DNA of 64,000 nt, taken from assembly GCF_030409605.1 (NCBI RefSeq), contig NZ_JAUFQG010000004.1:1552501-1616500 (forward strand), read 5' to 3'. Source of the DNA: Simiduia curdlanivorans (GTDB taxonomy: Bacteria > Pseudomonadota > Gammaproteobacteria > Pseudomonadales > Cellvibrionaceae). The translations under genes and the position numbers were made by a program. Every line of letters starts with the position of its first letter. Position 1 is the first letter of the stretch. The notes beneath the pieces were generated by a model that saw nothing but the letters and a program-made list of their open reading frames with translations, was not told the origin of the DNA and did no database searches. Positions 9,697 to 18,566 of the stretch are shown piece after piece.

Positions 9697-11043
9697 ATGA
9701 ATCCAGCTAGTCGGCCAGTCCTCACTGAAGGCGCGGTAGGTCCGCATTTGCGCGACATGGCAATGCCCATGGTGTGGGGCTTATTGGCCACCATGTCATT
9801 TAATGCTGTCGATACCCTTTTTGTGGCTCAGCTCGGCCATACCGAACTGGCGGCAATGAGTTTTACCTTTCCCGTTGTTATGGTGCTGACCAGTATTGCC
9901 ATCGGTTTGGGCGCCGGCACCTCGTCTGCGGTTGCGCGCGCCATTGGCAGCAATAACCACCATCTCGCTCAGCGTATGGCAACCGACTCCATGACCTTAA
10001 CCACTGTCATCAGCGTGGTGATGTGCGCCATTGGTATCTTTACCATCAACCCCTTGTTCACTTTGTTGGGTGCCGAGCCAGAACTGCTGCCGCTGATTCA
10101 CGACTATATGTGGATTTGGTATTTCAGTGCGCCCTGTTTAATGGTGCCCATGGTGGGTTTGGCCTCATTGCGCGCCATGGGCTTGGCGCGTATTCAAGGC
10201 ACGCTGATGATGGCGGCGGCGGTGTTAAACTTAATACTCGATCCGATCTTGATTTTCGGGCTATTCGGTTTTCCCCGTTTAGAGCTTGAAGGTGCGGCAC
10301 TAGCAACCTTAATTACCCGCGCGATGAGCCTTGTAGTGGTGATATTCGTGTTAGACAAACGCCTATCGATGCTGGTAAATCCGTTTGCCAAGTGGGATGA
10401 GGTGATGGTGTCTTGGCGGGCGATAGTGCACGTCGGTGTGCCGGCCATGGTGAATAATATTATTATCCCGCTGGCTAGTGGGGTGGTGGTTTACTTAGTG
10501 GCTGCCTACGGCACAGTGGCTGTGGCAGGGCTTGGCATTGCCATGCGCGTCGAGCCCATTGTGCTCATTGTTTTCTATGCGTTGTCCGGTGTCGTCGGGC
10601 CATTTTGTGGGCAGAATTTAGGTGCTAAAAAGTTTGATCGCTTAGATGAAACCTTGAAAGTGATGACAAAGTTTTGCTTGAGTTTTGGCTTGGTGTTGGC
10701 CTTGTTCCTGTGGCTAGCAGGAGAGTATCTGGTCCGGTTATTTTCCGATGCCGATGCTGTTGTCGCTATCGCAATGAGCTATTTATTGATCGTGCCGATC
10801 AGCTATGGCGCCTATGGTTTAGTGATGTCGGTCAATGCTGCCTTCAATGGCATAGGTCAGCCAATGCCCGGTGTGGCGATTTCTTTTTTGCGGGTTATGG
10901 GGTTGTATTTGCCTTTAGCCTGGTTGTTTCAGTGGCAGTGGGGTGTTACAGGATTATTTGTTGCCACGGCGCTTTGTAACGCATTGGTTGGCTTTATTGC
11001 GTGGTATTGGCTTAAGCGACGCTTTCAACGGGTCGCCGCTTAA
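9697..11043 (+). CDS. MATE family multidrug/cation antiporter
   Basis: 448 aa with twelve predicted hydrophobic segments in two six-helix halves, as in NorM/DinF-type exporters. The start PHLRDMAMPMVWGLLATMSFNAVDT and the repeated motif in the second half (VHVGVPAMVNNIIIPLASG) are typical of the family. Such proteins expel cationic compounds in exchange for Na+ or H+. The gene is monocistronic and divergent from the RegB-type gene, sharing a 150-bp promoter region. The substrate is unknown. Confidence 0.9.
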   Translation: MNPASRPVLTEGAVGPHLRDMAMPMVWGLLATMSFNAVDTLFVAQLGHTELAAMSFTFPVVMVLTSIAIGLGAGTSSAVARAIGSNNHHLAQRMATDSMTLTTVISVVMCAIGIFTINPLFTLLGAEPELLPLIHDYMWIWYFSAPCLMVPMVGLASLRAMGLARIQGTLMMAAAVLNLILDPILIFGLFGFPRLELEGAALATLITRAMSLVVVIFVLDKRLSMLVNPFAKWDEVMVSWRAIVHVGVPAMVNNIIIPLASGVVVYLVAAYGTVAVAGLGIAMRVEPIVLIVFYALSGVVGPFCGQNLGAKKFDRLDETLKVMTKFCLSFGLVLALFLWLAGEYLVRLFSDADAVVAIAMSYLLIVPISYGAYGLVMSVNAAFNGIGQPMPGVAISFLRVMGLYLPLAWLFQWQWGVTGLFVATALCNALVGFIAWYWLKRRFQRVAA

Positions 11044-11085
11044 GCCTTTTATCGTTCAGGTTTTAGAGCGTAGATAGGCAGAAAA

Positions 11086-11862
11086 TTAGATAGCCGATAC
11101 ACCGCCATCCACGGCAATCGCTAAACCGGTCATGTAGGTATTGCCCGGCGACAGCAACAATATCATCGCATTAACAATCTCTATGGGTTCCGCGCACCGA
11201 CGTATAGGAGCGTTGCGGCTAAGTGTGGCTTTCGCCTGCTCTACGCCTGCGGCCGATAAGGCCGATTCCGTGACCAAGGGCGTTAAAGCAAAAAACGGGC
11301 AGATCGCATTGACGCGAATATTCAGCGCGGCGTTTTCAACGGCGGCGGTTTTCGATAAGCCAATCACAGCATGCTTTGCCGCACTATAAGCGGCGAGGCG
11401 TGGTGCGGCACCAAGGCCCGCCATTGAGCTAACATTGAGAATGACACCACTACCTTTGGTTTTCATTGCCTTGAGTTGGTGCCGCATACCGTATTGCACG
11501 CCCATCACATTGACGCGCCATTGCGATTCGAAGTCTTTGTCGGAAACCTCTTCTGTCAACTCTAATGCTTGGCCAATGCCGGCATTGTTGACGGCGATAT
11601 CGAGTTGTCCGAACTGATCCATCGCGGCATCAACCATCGCCTTGCCGTCCGCTTCCACGGCAACGTTACAATTTTGCGCAATTACTTTTGCGCCGTTGGC
11701 CTTTAGCTTTTTTGCCAGCGCCTGCAGTGGCTCGGTTTTAATATCGCCGAGTACTAAATTGGCGCCGCGGGCGGCAAGCTCTTCGGCCAAAAGCGCGCCG
11801 AAGCCTTGCGCAGCGCCGGTGATTAAAACAGTTTTACCGGTGAAATCGAGTAATTTATCCAT
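11086..11862 (-). CDS. Short-chain dehydrogenase/reductase (SDR)
   Basis: 258-aa classical SDR. The cofactor loop is TGAAQGFG, the structural motif NNAG is present, and the catalytic Ser-Tyr-Lys lies in NVSSMAGLG and YSAAKHA. An acidic residue (LGDIKTE) at the end of the second beta strand suggests NAD rather than NADP. It is the last gene of the minus-strand acyl-CoA-type operon and probably oxidises a hydroxyacyl-CoA or related alcohol. The substrate is not deducible. Confidence 0.88.
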   Translation of the reverse strand: MDKLLDFTGKTVLITGAAQGFGALLAEELAARGANLVLGDIKTEPLQALAKKLKANGAKVIAQNCNVAVEADGKAMVDAAMDQFGQLDIAVNNAGIGQALELTEEVSDKDFESQWRVNVMGVQYGMRHQLKAMKTKGSGVILNVSSMAGLGAAPRLAAYSAAKHAVIGLSKTAAVENAALNIRVNAICPFFALTPLVTESALSAAGVEQAKATLSRNAPIRRCAEPIEIVNAMILLLSPGNTYMTGLAIAVDGGVSAI

Positions 11863-11872
11863 TTGAAATTCC

Positions 11873-12640
11873 TTAAGCGTTTAGGCCGCCATCGACCACA
11901 ATACATTGCCCAGTGGTGTAGCTGCTGGCCGCAGAAACTAAGTACAACACAGCGCCGGCCATCTCGTCGGGCTCGGCGTGGCGCTTCATGGGGATATTGG
12001 CAATGGCGTGGTTGTAGATGCCGTCATCGGTAAACAGAGCGCCGGCAAATTTTGTTTTGGTGAAACCAGGCAGCAGTGCGTTGCAGCGAATATTAAACTC
12101 GGCACACTCGCGCGCGAAGGCTTGAGTCATATTTACTACAGCGGCTTTGGTGATCGAATAAATACCTTGAAAGTGGCCTGGGCTAAGTGCGTTGACGGAT
12201 GCTGTATTCACGATATTGCCACCGCCGTTTTCGCGCATCAACTTGCCGCCTTCGACAGACATGAAAAAGTAGCCGCGAATATTTACATCCACGGTTTTTT
12301 GAAAGGCACCGAGATCGGTGTCGAGGATATGACCGAAATAGGGATTGGCAGCGCCATTGTTGACGAGAATATCGAGTTTGCCTTTGTGCTTGTCGCGAAC
12401 AAATTGGAAGGTATTGGCAATGCTTTCCATATCCCCTACATGGCAGGCCCAGGCTTCGGCGCTACCGCCATCGGCGATAATCTCGTCGGCGACGCGTTGG
12501 CAGTCCGCCACTTTTCGGCTGGATACAATAACGTGCGCACCATAGGTGGCTAAGGTTTTAGCGATGGACTCGCCGATGCCTCGGCTAGCACCGCTAACGA
12601 GGGCTATTTTTCCTGTGAGGTCAAACAGATCTTTTTTCAT
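11873..12640 (-). CDS. Short-chain dehydrogenase/reductase (SDR)
   Basis: 255-aa classical SDR, 10 bp upstream of the previous SDR in the same transcript. The cofactor loop is TGASRGIG, followed by SSRK, which hints at NADP preference. The usual NNAG is NNGAANPYFG, a variant found in a known SDR subgroup that often accompanies acyl-CoA dehydrogenase operons. The catalytic residues are in NTASVNALSP and YSITKAAV. The C-terminal GQCIVVDGG is typical. It is likely a 3-hydroxyacyl or ketoreductase step of the same pathway. Confidence 0.88.
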   Translation of the reverse strand: MKKDLFDLTGKIALVSGASRGIGESIAKTLATYGAHVIVSSRKVADCQRVADEIIADGGSAEAWACHVGDMESIANTFQFVRDKHKGKLDILVNNGAANPYFGHILDTDLGAFQKTVDVNIRGYFFMSVEGGKLMRENGGGNIVNTASVNALSPGHFQGIYSITKAAVVNMTQAFARECAEFNIRCNALLPGFTKTKFAGALFTDDGIYNHAIANIPMKRHAEPDEMAGAVLYLVSAASSYTTGQCIVVDGGLNA

Positions 12641-12685
12641 TGCTGGTTTTCCGATAATAAATAAGTTTGAGGTTAGATTTTCTAA

Positions 12686-13660
12686 TTAGGGCTTTAAAAT
12701 TACTTTGCCAATGACCTTGCGGCTCATCACTTTTTCTAGGGCTTTTACGGTATCTTCAAGCGCAAACACTTGGTCGACCACAACTTTGACCTTGCCTGCC
12801 AAATACCATTGCAATAATTCCTGCATATTGGCGCCGAAGTCCTTAGGTTGCTTTTGGGTAAAGGTGCCCCAGAATACGCCCACTAAGCTAAAACCTTTCA
12901 CCAAGGCGAGATTGACAGCCAGCTCGGGAATTTTCCCACTGGCAAAGCCAACCACTAACAACCGACCATTCCAGGCCATGTTGCGTGCGCAGGCGTCAAA
13001 GGTATCGCCGCCAACACATTCATACACAACATCCACACCTTGGCCATTAGTTATTGTTTTTAGTTCAGTTTTTAAATCTTTTTCTGAATAGTTAATTAAA
13101 ATATCGGCGCCGTTGAGGCGCGCTTGTTCCAGTTTTTCAACGCTTGATGCCGCCGCGATAACCCGCGCACCCATCGCCTTGCCAATTTGTACTGCTGCTA
13201 GCCCAGTACCACCGGCAGCGCCGGTAACGAGTAGGGTTTCACCGGGTTGGATATTGGCGCGCTGTTTGAGTGCGTGATGCGCGGTGGCATGGGCGGTGAT
13301 TAAACCCGCCGCTTCCTCAAAGGGAATCTGATTCGGCAGCGGCAGCACCATTTTGGCATTAATGGCCAATTTTTCTGCGTAGCAATTGAGCAGGTTGCAG
13401 CAAACTACGCGCTGTCCTGCTTTTAAATGCTTTACCTCTGCGCCAACGCTTTCGATAGTGCCGGCGGCTTCTGTTCCGGGAACGAAAGGTGTCGGGGGCT
13501 TCATTTGGTAGAGGCCCTGCACCAAGAGACCATCGGGGAAGTTAACGCCGCAGGCTTCAACGCGAATCACAACTTCATCGGGCTTTGCTACCGGGTCGGG
13601 CAGGTCACCGTAGTGAAGTTGGTCGAGCGGGCCAAAGTTTTTACAGATAACGGCTTTCAT
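12686..13660 (-). CDS. NADPH:quinone oxidoreductase-like zinc-free MDR enzyme
   Basis: 324 aa of the medium-chain reductase superfamily, QOR branch. The N-terminal GroES-like domain has RVEACGVNFPDGLLVQG. The Rossmann motif is VTGAAGGTGLAAVQIGKAMG. The Cys/His set of the structural zinc site is absent, as expected for quinone oxidoreductases and enoyl reductases. It is located inside the acyl-CoA dehydrogenase operon, so an enoyl-CoA or enone reductase role is possible. Confidence 0.87.
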   Translation of the reverse strand: MKAVICKNFGPLDQLHYGDLPDPVAKPDEVVIRVEACGVNFPDGLLVQGLYQMKPPTPFVPGTEAAGTIESVGAEVKHLKAGQRVVCCNLLNCYAEKLAINAKMVLPLPNQIPFEEAAGLITAHATAHHALKQRANIQPGETLLVTGAAGGTGLAAVQIGKAMGARVIAAASSVEKLEQARLNGADILINYSEKDLKTELKTITNGQGVDVVYECVGGDTFDACARNMAWNGRLLVVGFASGKIPELAVNLALVKGFSLVGVFWGTFTQKQPKDFGANMQELLQWYLAGKVKVVVDQVFALEDTVKALEKVMSRKVIGKVILKP

Positions 13661-13681
13661 CTTGCTTATCCCTTTATTGAA

Positions 13682-14728
13682 TTATTTTTCGTGTAAACAC
13701 TGCAGCCCAAATTGCGCGAGTGGCGCAACCATGGCACCCACGGCGGCGGCCTTTTTATTCGAGGCGTTGCCTTGGCTGGCGCGCTTGGCCACGCCTTGGG
13801 CGATGGCGGCAAGACGGAAAAAGCTAAAGGCGAGATAAAATTCCCAATGCTCTATGCCACTGATGCCACGGTTTTCGCAGTAACGCGCGACATATTCTGC
13901 CTCGCTTGGAATGCCCAAGGCTTTTCGATCGACGCCCATTAAACCAGACATGGCCGTTCTATCAGTCGAATGGGGCAAGCGCATTTGCATGCATTGGTAG
14001 GCGAGATCGGCATAGGGGTGGCCGAGGGTGGATAGTTCCCAGTCCAACACGGCGATAATTCGACTGTTATCTTTGCTGAACATTAAATTATCTAAGCGAT
14101 AATCGCCGTGCGCGAGCGCGACCATGCCGTCGGCGGCGGGCATGGCTTGTGGTAACTGCTCAATGAGTTGGTTCATGGCGCTGATTGGCTGCAATTCTGA
14201 TGCGATATATTGACCGCTCCAGCGCTCAAATTGACGCGCAAAATAGTTGCCGGGTTTGCCGTAGTCACTGAGGCCCGCCGCGTCTATGTCGACATCGTGC
14301 AGCGCCGCCAGTACACGATTCATTTCGTAGTACATGGCGGTACGCTGGCGGTTGTCTTGCGCCTCCGGCAGTGCTGCGCCCCAATAAATATTCCCGTCGC
14401 AGAAATCCATGATGTAAAACATGGAACCCAGCACACTGGTGTCTTCGCACAGGTGGTGTACCTTTGCCACCGGAACCTCGGTGTTTGCTAAGGCTTTGAG
14501 CACGCGGTATTCGCGATCTACTGCATGGGCAGATTTCAACAGTGTTCCCGGCGGTTGACGCCTTAGCACATAAACGCCGGAACTGGCGGTGAGTTTGAAG
14601 GTGGGGTTGGATTGCCCGCCGGAAAACTTTTCTGCGCTAAACGGCCCGCGAAAGCCGGGCACATGTTGTTGTAGGTAAGGCCTGAGCTTGTCCGTGTCTA
14701 GATGTTGTACGGCATCTTTGTTAGACAT
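13682..14728 (-). CDS. APH-like phosphotransferase linked to acyl-CoA dehydrogenase
   Basis: 348 aa with an aminoglycoside-phosphotransferase-like kinase fold. The catalytic loop is LAHGDYRLDNLMF (HGDxxxxN) and the metal-binding Asp is in AVLDWELSTLG. This subgroup matches the N-terminal kinase domain of eukaryotic ACAD10/ACAD11 and is repeatedly found next to acyl-CoA dehydrogenases, as here 116 bp from the ACAD gene. In ACAD10/11 the kinase phosphorylates 4-hydroxyacyl-CoA before isomerisation. A related role in hydroxy-fatty-acid degradation is inferred. Antibiotic resistance is unlikely. Confidence 0.85.
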   Translation of the reverse strand: MSNKDAVQHLDTDKLRPYLQQHVPGFRGPFSAEKFSGGQSNPTFKLTASSGVYVLRRQPPGTLLKSAHAVDREYRVLKALANTEVPVAKVHHLCEDTSVLGSMFYIMDFCDGNIYWGAALPEAQDNRQRTAMYYEMNRVLAALHDVDIDAAGLSDYGKPGNYFARQFERWSGQYIASELQPISAMNQLIEQLPQAMPAADGMVALAHGDYRLDNLMFSKDNSRIIAVLDWELSTLGHPYADLAYQCMQMRLPHSTDRTAMSGLMGVDRKALGIPSEAEYVARYCENRGISGIEHWEFYLAFSFFRLAAIAQGVAKRASQGNASNKKAAAVGAMVAPLAQFGLQCLHEK

Positions 14729-14844
14729 GTTATTTTCCTGTCGCTATTTTTCGCTGCTGGTTTGGATCAGCTCGCACATAAAATGTTAAATCAGTGCTCA
14801 AGACATTTATGGTTCTCAAGACGCTTCTAGTTCTCAAGTCGATT

Positions 14845-16056
14845 TTAGTCTTCCAAGCGTTTCGCTAAATTTCTACCCAGTTGCATCATGTGCACTTGAT
14901 CCGGGCCGTCGGCTAAGCGTAGCGTGCGCTGGCCGGCAAATTGCTGCGCGAGGAAAGTATCTTGGCTAACGCCAACGGCGCCGTGAATTTGAATGGCGCG
15001 GTCGAGTACGTCGAGCGCTACATTCGGCGCGACAATTTTAATCATTGCAATTAAATCTTGGGCTTCTTTATTGCCGGCTTGATCCATCTTTGCAGCGGCT
15101 TTTAAGGTAAGCAAACGCGCTTGCTCGATTTGGCAGGCCGAGCGGGCGATATCTTCGCGTACCGATTGATTCTTTATCATCGGCTGCCCAAATACCACGC
15201 GGGTATTGGCGCGCTTGCACATCAATTCAAGCGCCCGCTGAGCAACACCCACGGAGCGCATACAGTGGTGAATACGGCCCGGGCCTAAGCGCCCCTGCGC
15301 AATTTCAAAACCGCGGCCCTCGCCCAAAATTAGATTGCTCGTTGGCACGCGCACATTGTCGAAAATAACTTCGGCGTGGCCTTCGGGCGCGTCGTTGTAG
15401 CCGAACACGGTCATTGGGCGAGTGACCTTAACCCCCGGTGTATTCATGGGCACCAATACTTGCGATTGTTGCAAGTGGCGGCTCGGGTTGGTGGGGTCGG
15501 TTTTACCCATCACAATCATAATGGCGCACTGCTTGCGGCAGGCGCCGGAAATATAAAACTTCTTGCCATTGATAACGTATTCGTCGCCGTCGCGTTCGAT
15601 GCGGGTTTCGATATTGGTGGCATCACTAGAGGCAACATCTGGCTCAGTCATGGCGAAAGCCGAGCGAATTTCACCTGCTAGTAGAGGCTCCAACCATTGT
15701 TTTTTCTGCGCGTCATTGCCGTATTTGGCCAAGACCTCCATGTTGCCGGTATCGGGAGCTGCGCAGTTAAAAACCTCTGGTGCCCAATGCACTTTGCCCA
15801 TTTGTTCAGCCAGTGGTGCATACTCAAGGTTGGTAAGTCCGGCGCTGTATTTGCCATAGCTAAGGGGTAAAAATAGATTCCACAGGCCAGCTGCTTTCGC
15901 TTTCGCTTTTAATTCCTGCATCAAGACTGGGGTGTTCCATTGATCGGCTGCCACTTGCGCGTGCATTTCGGCTTCATTGGGATAGACGTGCTCATCCATA
16001 AACGCACATAGCTGTTTAAGGAGTTGTGACACTTTTTCAGAGTATTCGAAATTCAT
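14845..16056 (-). CDS. Acyl-CoA dehydrogenase, ACAD10/11-like
   Basis: 403-aa FAD enzyme that introduces a double bond into an acyl-CoA. FAMTEPDVASSDATN is the FAD/substrate signature, and YVINGKKFYISGA is the beta-domain motif. The C-terminal IQIHGAVGVSQDT block is the second signature. The neighbouring APH-like kinase, SDRs and MDR enzyme support the ACAD10/11-type subgroup. This subgroup was recently tied to 4-hydroxyacyl-CoA catabolism, but the substrate cannot be read from the sequence. Electron transfer is expected through ETF, which is not encoded here. Confidence 0.9.
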   Translation of the reverse strand: MNFEYSEKVSQLLKQLCAFMDEHVYPNEAEMHAQVAADQWNTPVLMQELKAKAKAAGLWNLFLPLSYGKYSAGLTNLEYAPLAEQMGKVHWAPEVFNCAAPDTGNMEVLAKYGNDAQKKQWLEPLLAGEIRSAFAMTEPDVASSDATNIETRIERDGDEYVINGKKFYISGACRKQCAIMIVMGKTDPTNPSRHLQQSQVLVPMNTPGVKVTRPMTVFGYNDAPEGHAEVIFDNVRVPTSNLILGEGRGFEIAQGRLGPGRIHHCMRSVGVAQRALELMCKRANTRVVFGQPMIKNQSVREDIARSACQIEQARLLTLKAAAKMDQAGNKEAQDLIAMIKIVAPNVALDVLDRAIQIHGAVGVSQDTFLAQQFAGQRTLRLADGPDQVHMMQLGRNLAKRLED

Positions 16057-16090
16057 TGCTCATTCCTCAGTTATTTTCGGCATTTCATTT

Positions 16091-16771
16091 TTAGAAAAAC
16101 GATATGTGTTGGCTTTTCTCTATCTCGTGCAAATGGGGTAGGTGATTAAAGCTGTGCAAACTGAAGCCCTGCGGATTGAAGTGACAGCGACTCACCGCGG
16201 TGTTGGCGGTTTGTAAATTTAGCGCAATCATCGTTTCTGCGTCGGCGCGTAAAATTTGCCGCAAGGCCATGGAAATGGCGCCACCAGAGCTTACGATGAG
16301 CACTTTGTTTTTATCGGGTTGGGCGATGATATGGCTGAGTGACGCGCTTACCCGTGTTTCAAATGTCACCCAGCTTTCATCTAGCGTCTGTTCAGGTAGT
16401 TCGCCCTTAGACCAGGCTTGCAGGCTCTTTTTCAATACTTCAAGAAATGCCCGCTTCGGCGCATCGGGCGCAGGTTGCATGTGTGGGTTGAGTGCGAGGT
16501 AGGCGGCCGCCAGTTGCTGAAACTGAAATTCATTCCAGCCCAGGTCTTGCTCTGCTTCGCAGCAAAAACCCCCTATGCCTTCACCAATAGCTGTTAGGGT
16601 TTGCCGATGCCGTTGCATGCCACCGCAAATGATTCTGTCGAAGGTGATCTCGCGCTCGCGAAAATATTGCCCAAGTAGGCGACTCTGCTCAAACCCTAAG
16701 GGTGACAGCTGATCGTAATTCGCAGCGCCAAATGATGCTTGACCATGGCGCACGAGATATAGCTCGGACAT
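16091..16771 (-). CDS. Histidine phosphatase family protein
   Basis: 226 aa of the phosphoglycerate-mutase-like superfamily. The catalytic motif is LVRHGQASFG at residues 6-15, with the second histidine in VSSGGAIS (SGG in place of the usual SHG). The first gene of the minus-strand operon, it ends 34 bp before the acyl-CoA dehydrogenase. The replacement of the usual His in the late motif by Gly deserves attention. The substrate may be a phosphorylated intermediate made by the APH-like kinase, but this is only a context inference. Confidence 0.85.
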   Translation of the reverse strand: MSELYLVRHGQASFGAANYDQLSPLGFEQSRLLGQYFREREITFDRIICGGMQRHRQTLTAIGEGIGGFCCEAEQDLGWNEFQFQQLAAAYLALNPHMQPAPDAPKRAFLEVLKKSLQAWSKGELPEQTLDESWVTFETRVSASLSHIIAQPDKNKVLIVSSGGAISMALRQILRADAETMIALNLQTANTAVSRCHFNPQGFSLHSFNHLPHLHEIEKSQHISFF

Positions 16772-17048
16772 CTGTATTCACCCTTAACTGCGTTGAGTAT
16801 AGATACTAGCTGAGTCATACAGATCAATATAATTTATTATAGTTATTCAGTGATATTCATCATGATGATTTTGCTTGATTGTGAGTCCAAACTATAGACG
16901 GCTGTGGCGTGCTTGAATTGGGCGGGTTGGTGCCTCGCTTTGCCGATATGGCGATGGGTGTCAGTGGTGGTCGGCGATCTGCCAAGGGCGGGCGATGCGA
17001 TCTAGCGTTCGTTAGGTTGCAGCGATGATAAAATTGTTTGCTGGTATG
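16772..17048. other. Intergenic region upstream of the ACAD operon
   Basis: About 280 bp without a gene. The AT-rich first 130 bp presumably hold the promoter of the minus-strand operon. They include the perfect 12-bp palindrome tcatcatgatga at 16857-16868, which could be a repressor site, though no regulator gene is adjacent. Confidence 0.4.
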
Positions 17049-17083
17049 AAAGCACAGGGCGTTTTAACCCGCCCTGTGCTTTT
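17049..17083 (-). terminator. Terminator after yiaV-like gene
   Basis: Stem aaagcacagggcg / cgccctgtgcttt with an 8-nt loop directly beyond the stop of the minus-strand HlyD-type gene. A short T-run follows on the minus strand. Confidence 0.75.
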
Positions 17084-17090
17084 CTGGTTC

Positions 17091-18050
17091 TTAGTGCAGC
17101 GGGTAAATGTAGTTCATCCATGCTGCCATGCGCAGCAGTATCCTGCGGATAATGCCAAAGTGATGGGCGTGTTCAGAATAGACCGCGGCTTGGCCAAAGC
17201 TACCTAGAGGCAATTGGCTGGCGTACTTTGCATAGGCGGGGTCGGTAATATTTATCACTACGGCCACCCGGCCGGCCGGGATGCCGGCGTTAAAGGCAAC
17301 CAGGTCGCCGGTTGGCTGCAGTTGACCTTCGCGCAGTGCCGGCACGACTTGCACCACTTCACCGCTGAAGACTTCACCAGGGATGCCATCTAGGGCAATT
17401 TCCGCCTCGTAGCCCGGTTTCAGACGCAGGGCGGAGTTCTGCCGAAAAAAGGCGGTGTAGTAATAGTTTTCCTTGTGCACAAACACCATCACTGGTCGCA
17501 GCGGCATAGCCACGGCGCGCATGCCTGGGCGCAGGAATAGTTGGGTCACATAGCCATCCGTAGGTGCCAGCACCTGAGTGGACTTCAGGTCAAACTCTGC
17601 TGAGACTAACTGCGCCTGGAGGTCTTCAAAGTTAGCCTGAGCCCGGTCCAAGTCGGCCTGACTTGCCACCTTGCGTTGCACCAGGGTTTTCTGTCGTTCG
17701 AAATCCGCTCTGGCCGACACAATCCGAGCCTGCAGTGACGCAACCTTGGCTTCAAAAGGCGTCGGATCAATAGTGAATAGCAGGTCACCGGCTTTCAGGG
17801 GTTGGTTGGGCTTTACGTCCACGCTCACTACCGTGCCACTGACATTTGGAATCACCGGTGTGGTGACAAAGTACTCGCGGGAATTCTCGGAATAGGGGTG
17901 GTTGTAGTTCATGATGAGCATGATGGCGCCCACCAGCACAATGCCGCCCAACACCGCTGTCGGTACTGTCCACTTGTTTAGTGGCACCTTGAATACCTTG
18001 AAGACGACGATGCATAAACCGGTGTATGTGAGTATTAACAGTAGATCCAT
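17091..18050 (-). CDS. yiaV: YiaV-like HlyD family membrane fusion protein
   Basis: 319 aa. The N-terminal ~45 residues form two hydrophobic helices (LLLILTYTGLCIVVFKVF and VLGGIVLVGAIMLIMNYNH), followed by biotinyl-lipoyl halves around a coiled coil. The start, the NYNHPY segment, YVTQLFLRPGMRAVAMPLRPVMVF and the C-terminal LLRMAAWMNYIYPLH closely match E. coli YiaV. Proteins of this family act as periplasmic adaptors of exporters. No pump gene is present here. It starts 3 bp after the DUF3302 gene, the same pair as yiaW-yiaV in E. coli. Confidence 0.88.
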   Translation of the reverse strand: MDLLLILTYTGLCIVVFKVFKVPLNKWTVPTAVLGGIVLVGAIMLIMNYNHPYSENSREYFVTTPVIPNVSGTVVSVDVKPNQPLKAGDLLFTIDPTPFEAKVASLQARIVSARADFERQKTLVQRKVASQADLDRAQANFEDLQAQLVSAEFDLKSTQVLAPTDGYVTQLFLRPGMRAVAMPLRPVMVFVHKENYYYTAFFRQNSALRLKPGYEAEIALDGIPGEVFSGEVVQVVPALREGQLQPTGDLVAFNAGIPAGRVAVVINITDPAYAKYASQLPLGSFGQAAVYSEHAHHFGIIRRILLRMAAWMNYIYPLH

Positions 18051-18053
18051 GGC

Positions 18054-18371
18054 TTATTGCTCCTTCGCCGTGAATTGCTTTTCCAGCGCAGCGAGACGCG
18101 TCTGTAGTTCGGCCAATTGGGCTCCAGGTGAGTCTTGCCCGGAAAATCCCCAGCCGCGGTCATCGCGATACAGGCTGGCCCAGATCCAGAGGAACGGCCA
18201 GATCACGTGCAGGGTCATCAGGCTGACCCATCCGGCGATGTGGATAGCGTCTTGGTGGGGGTGGTTGCGGTGCTTGGCGATCTCGTAGGGTATGTCGTGA
18301 ATGACAATGACACCGTAAAACACGGCCAGAACGGCAAAAATCAATATGAAAAGTGCCACGTAATCCAGCAT
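18054..18371 (-). CDS. yiaW: DUF3302 inner-membrane protein, YiaW-like
   Basis: 105 aa with an N-terminal membrane helix (about 5-25), a second one (about 48-68), and a C-terminal coiled-coil tail (LAELQTRLAALEKQF). The segment IPYEIAKHRNHPHQDAIH is typical of DUF3302. Its function is not established. In E. coli and here it precedes an HlyD-type adaptor in an operon, which suggests a membrane partner of that adaptor. Confidence 0.85.
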   Translation of the reverse strand: MLDYVALFILIFAVLAVFYGVIVIHDIPYEIAKHRNHPHQDAIHIAGWVSLMTLHVIWPFLWIWASLYRDDRGWGFSGQDSPGAQLAELQTRLAALEKQFTAKEQ

Positions 18372-18566
18372 GGGTAATTCCTTTTTTGTGGTGGGTGACT
18401 TGGTTTTGATTGTTGGCAGCTGAGTTTAGGTTAATTGGCATGGTTTGGGTATATTCCATGGCCATGTGCGACCGCCTCTCGATAGGCGTCAGGCGGAATT
18501 TCGGCTACCGGCATCTGGCCTTGGGCGCTATAATGGCGAGCTTTATGCCTCCATTTGAGTAACGCC

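Noticed and set aside
13682..14728. APH-like kinase as an antibiotic-resistance gene
   Set aside because: Located within an acyl-CoA catabolism operon and of the ACAD-associated subgroup.
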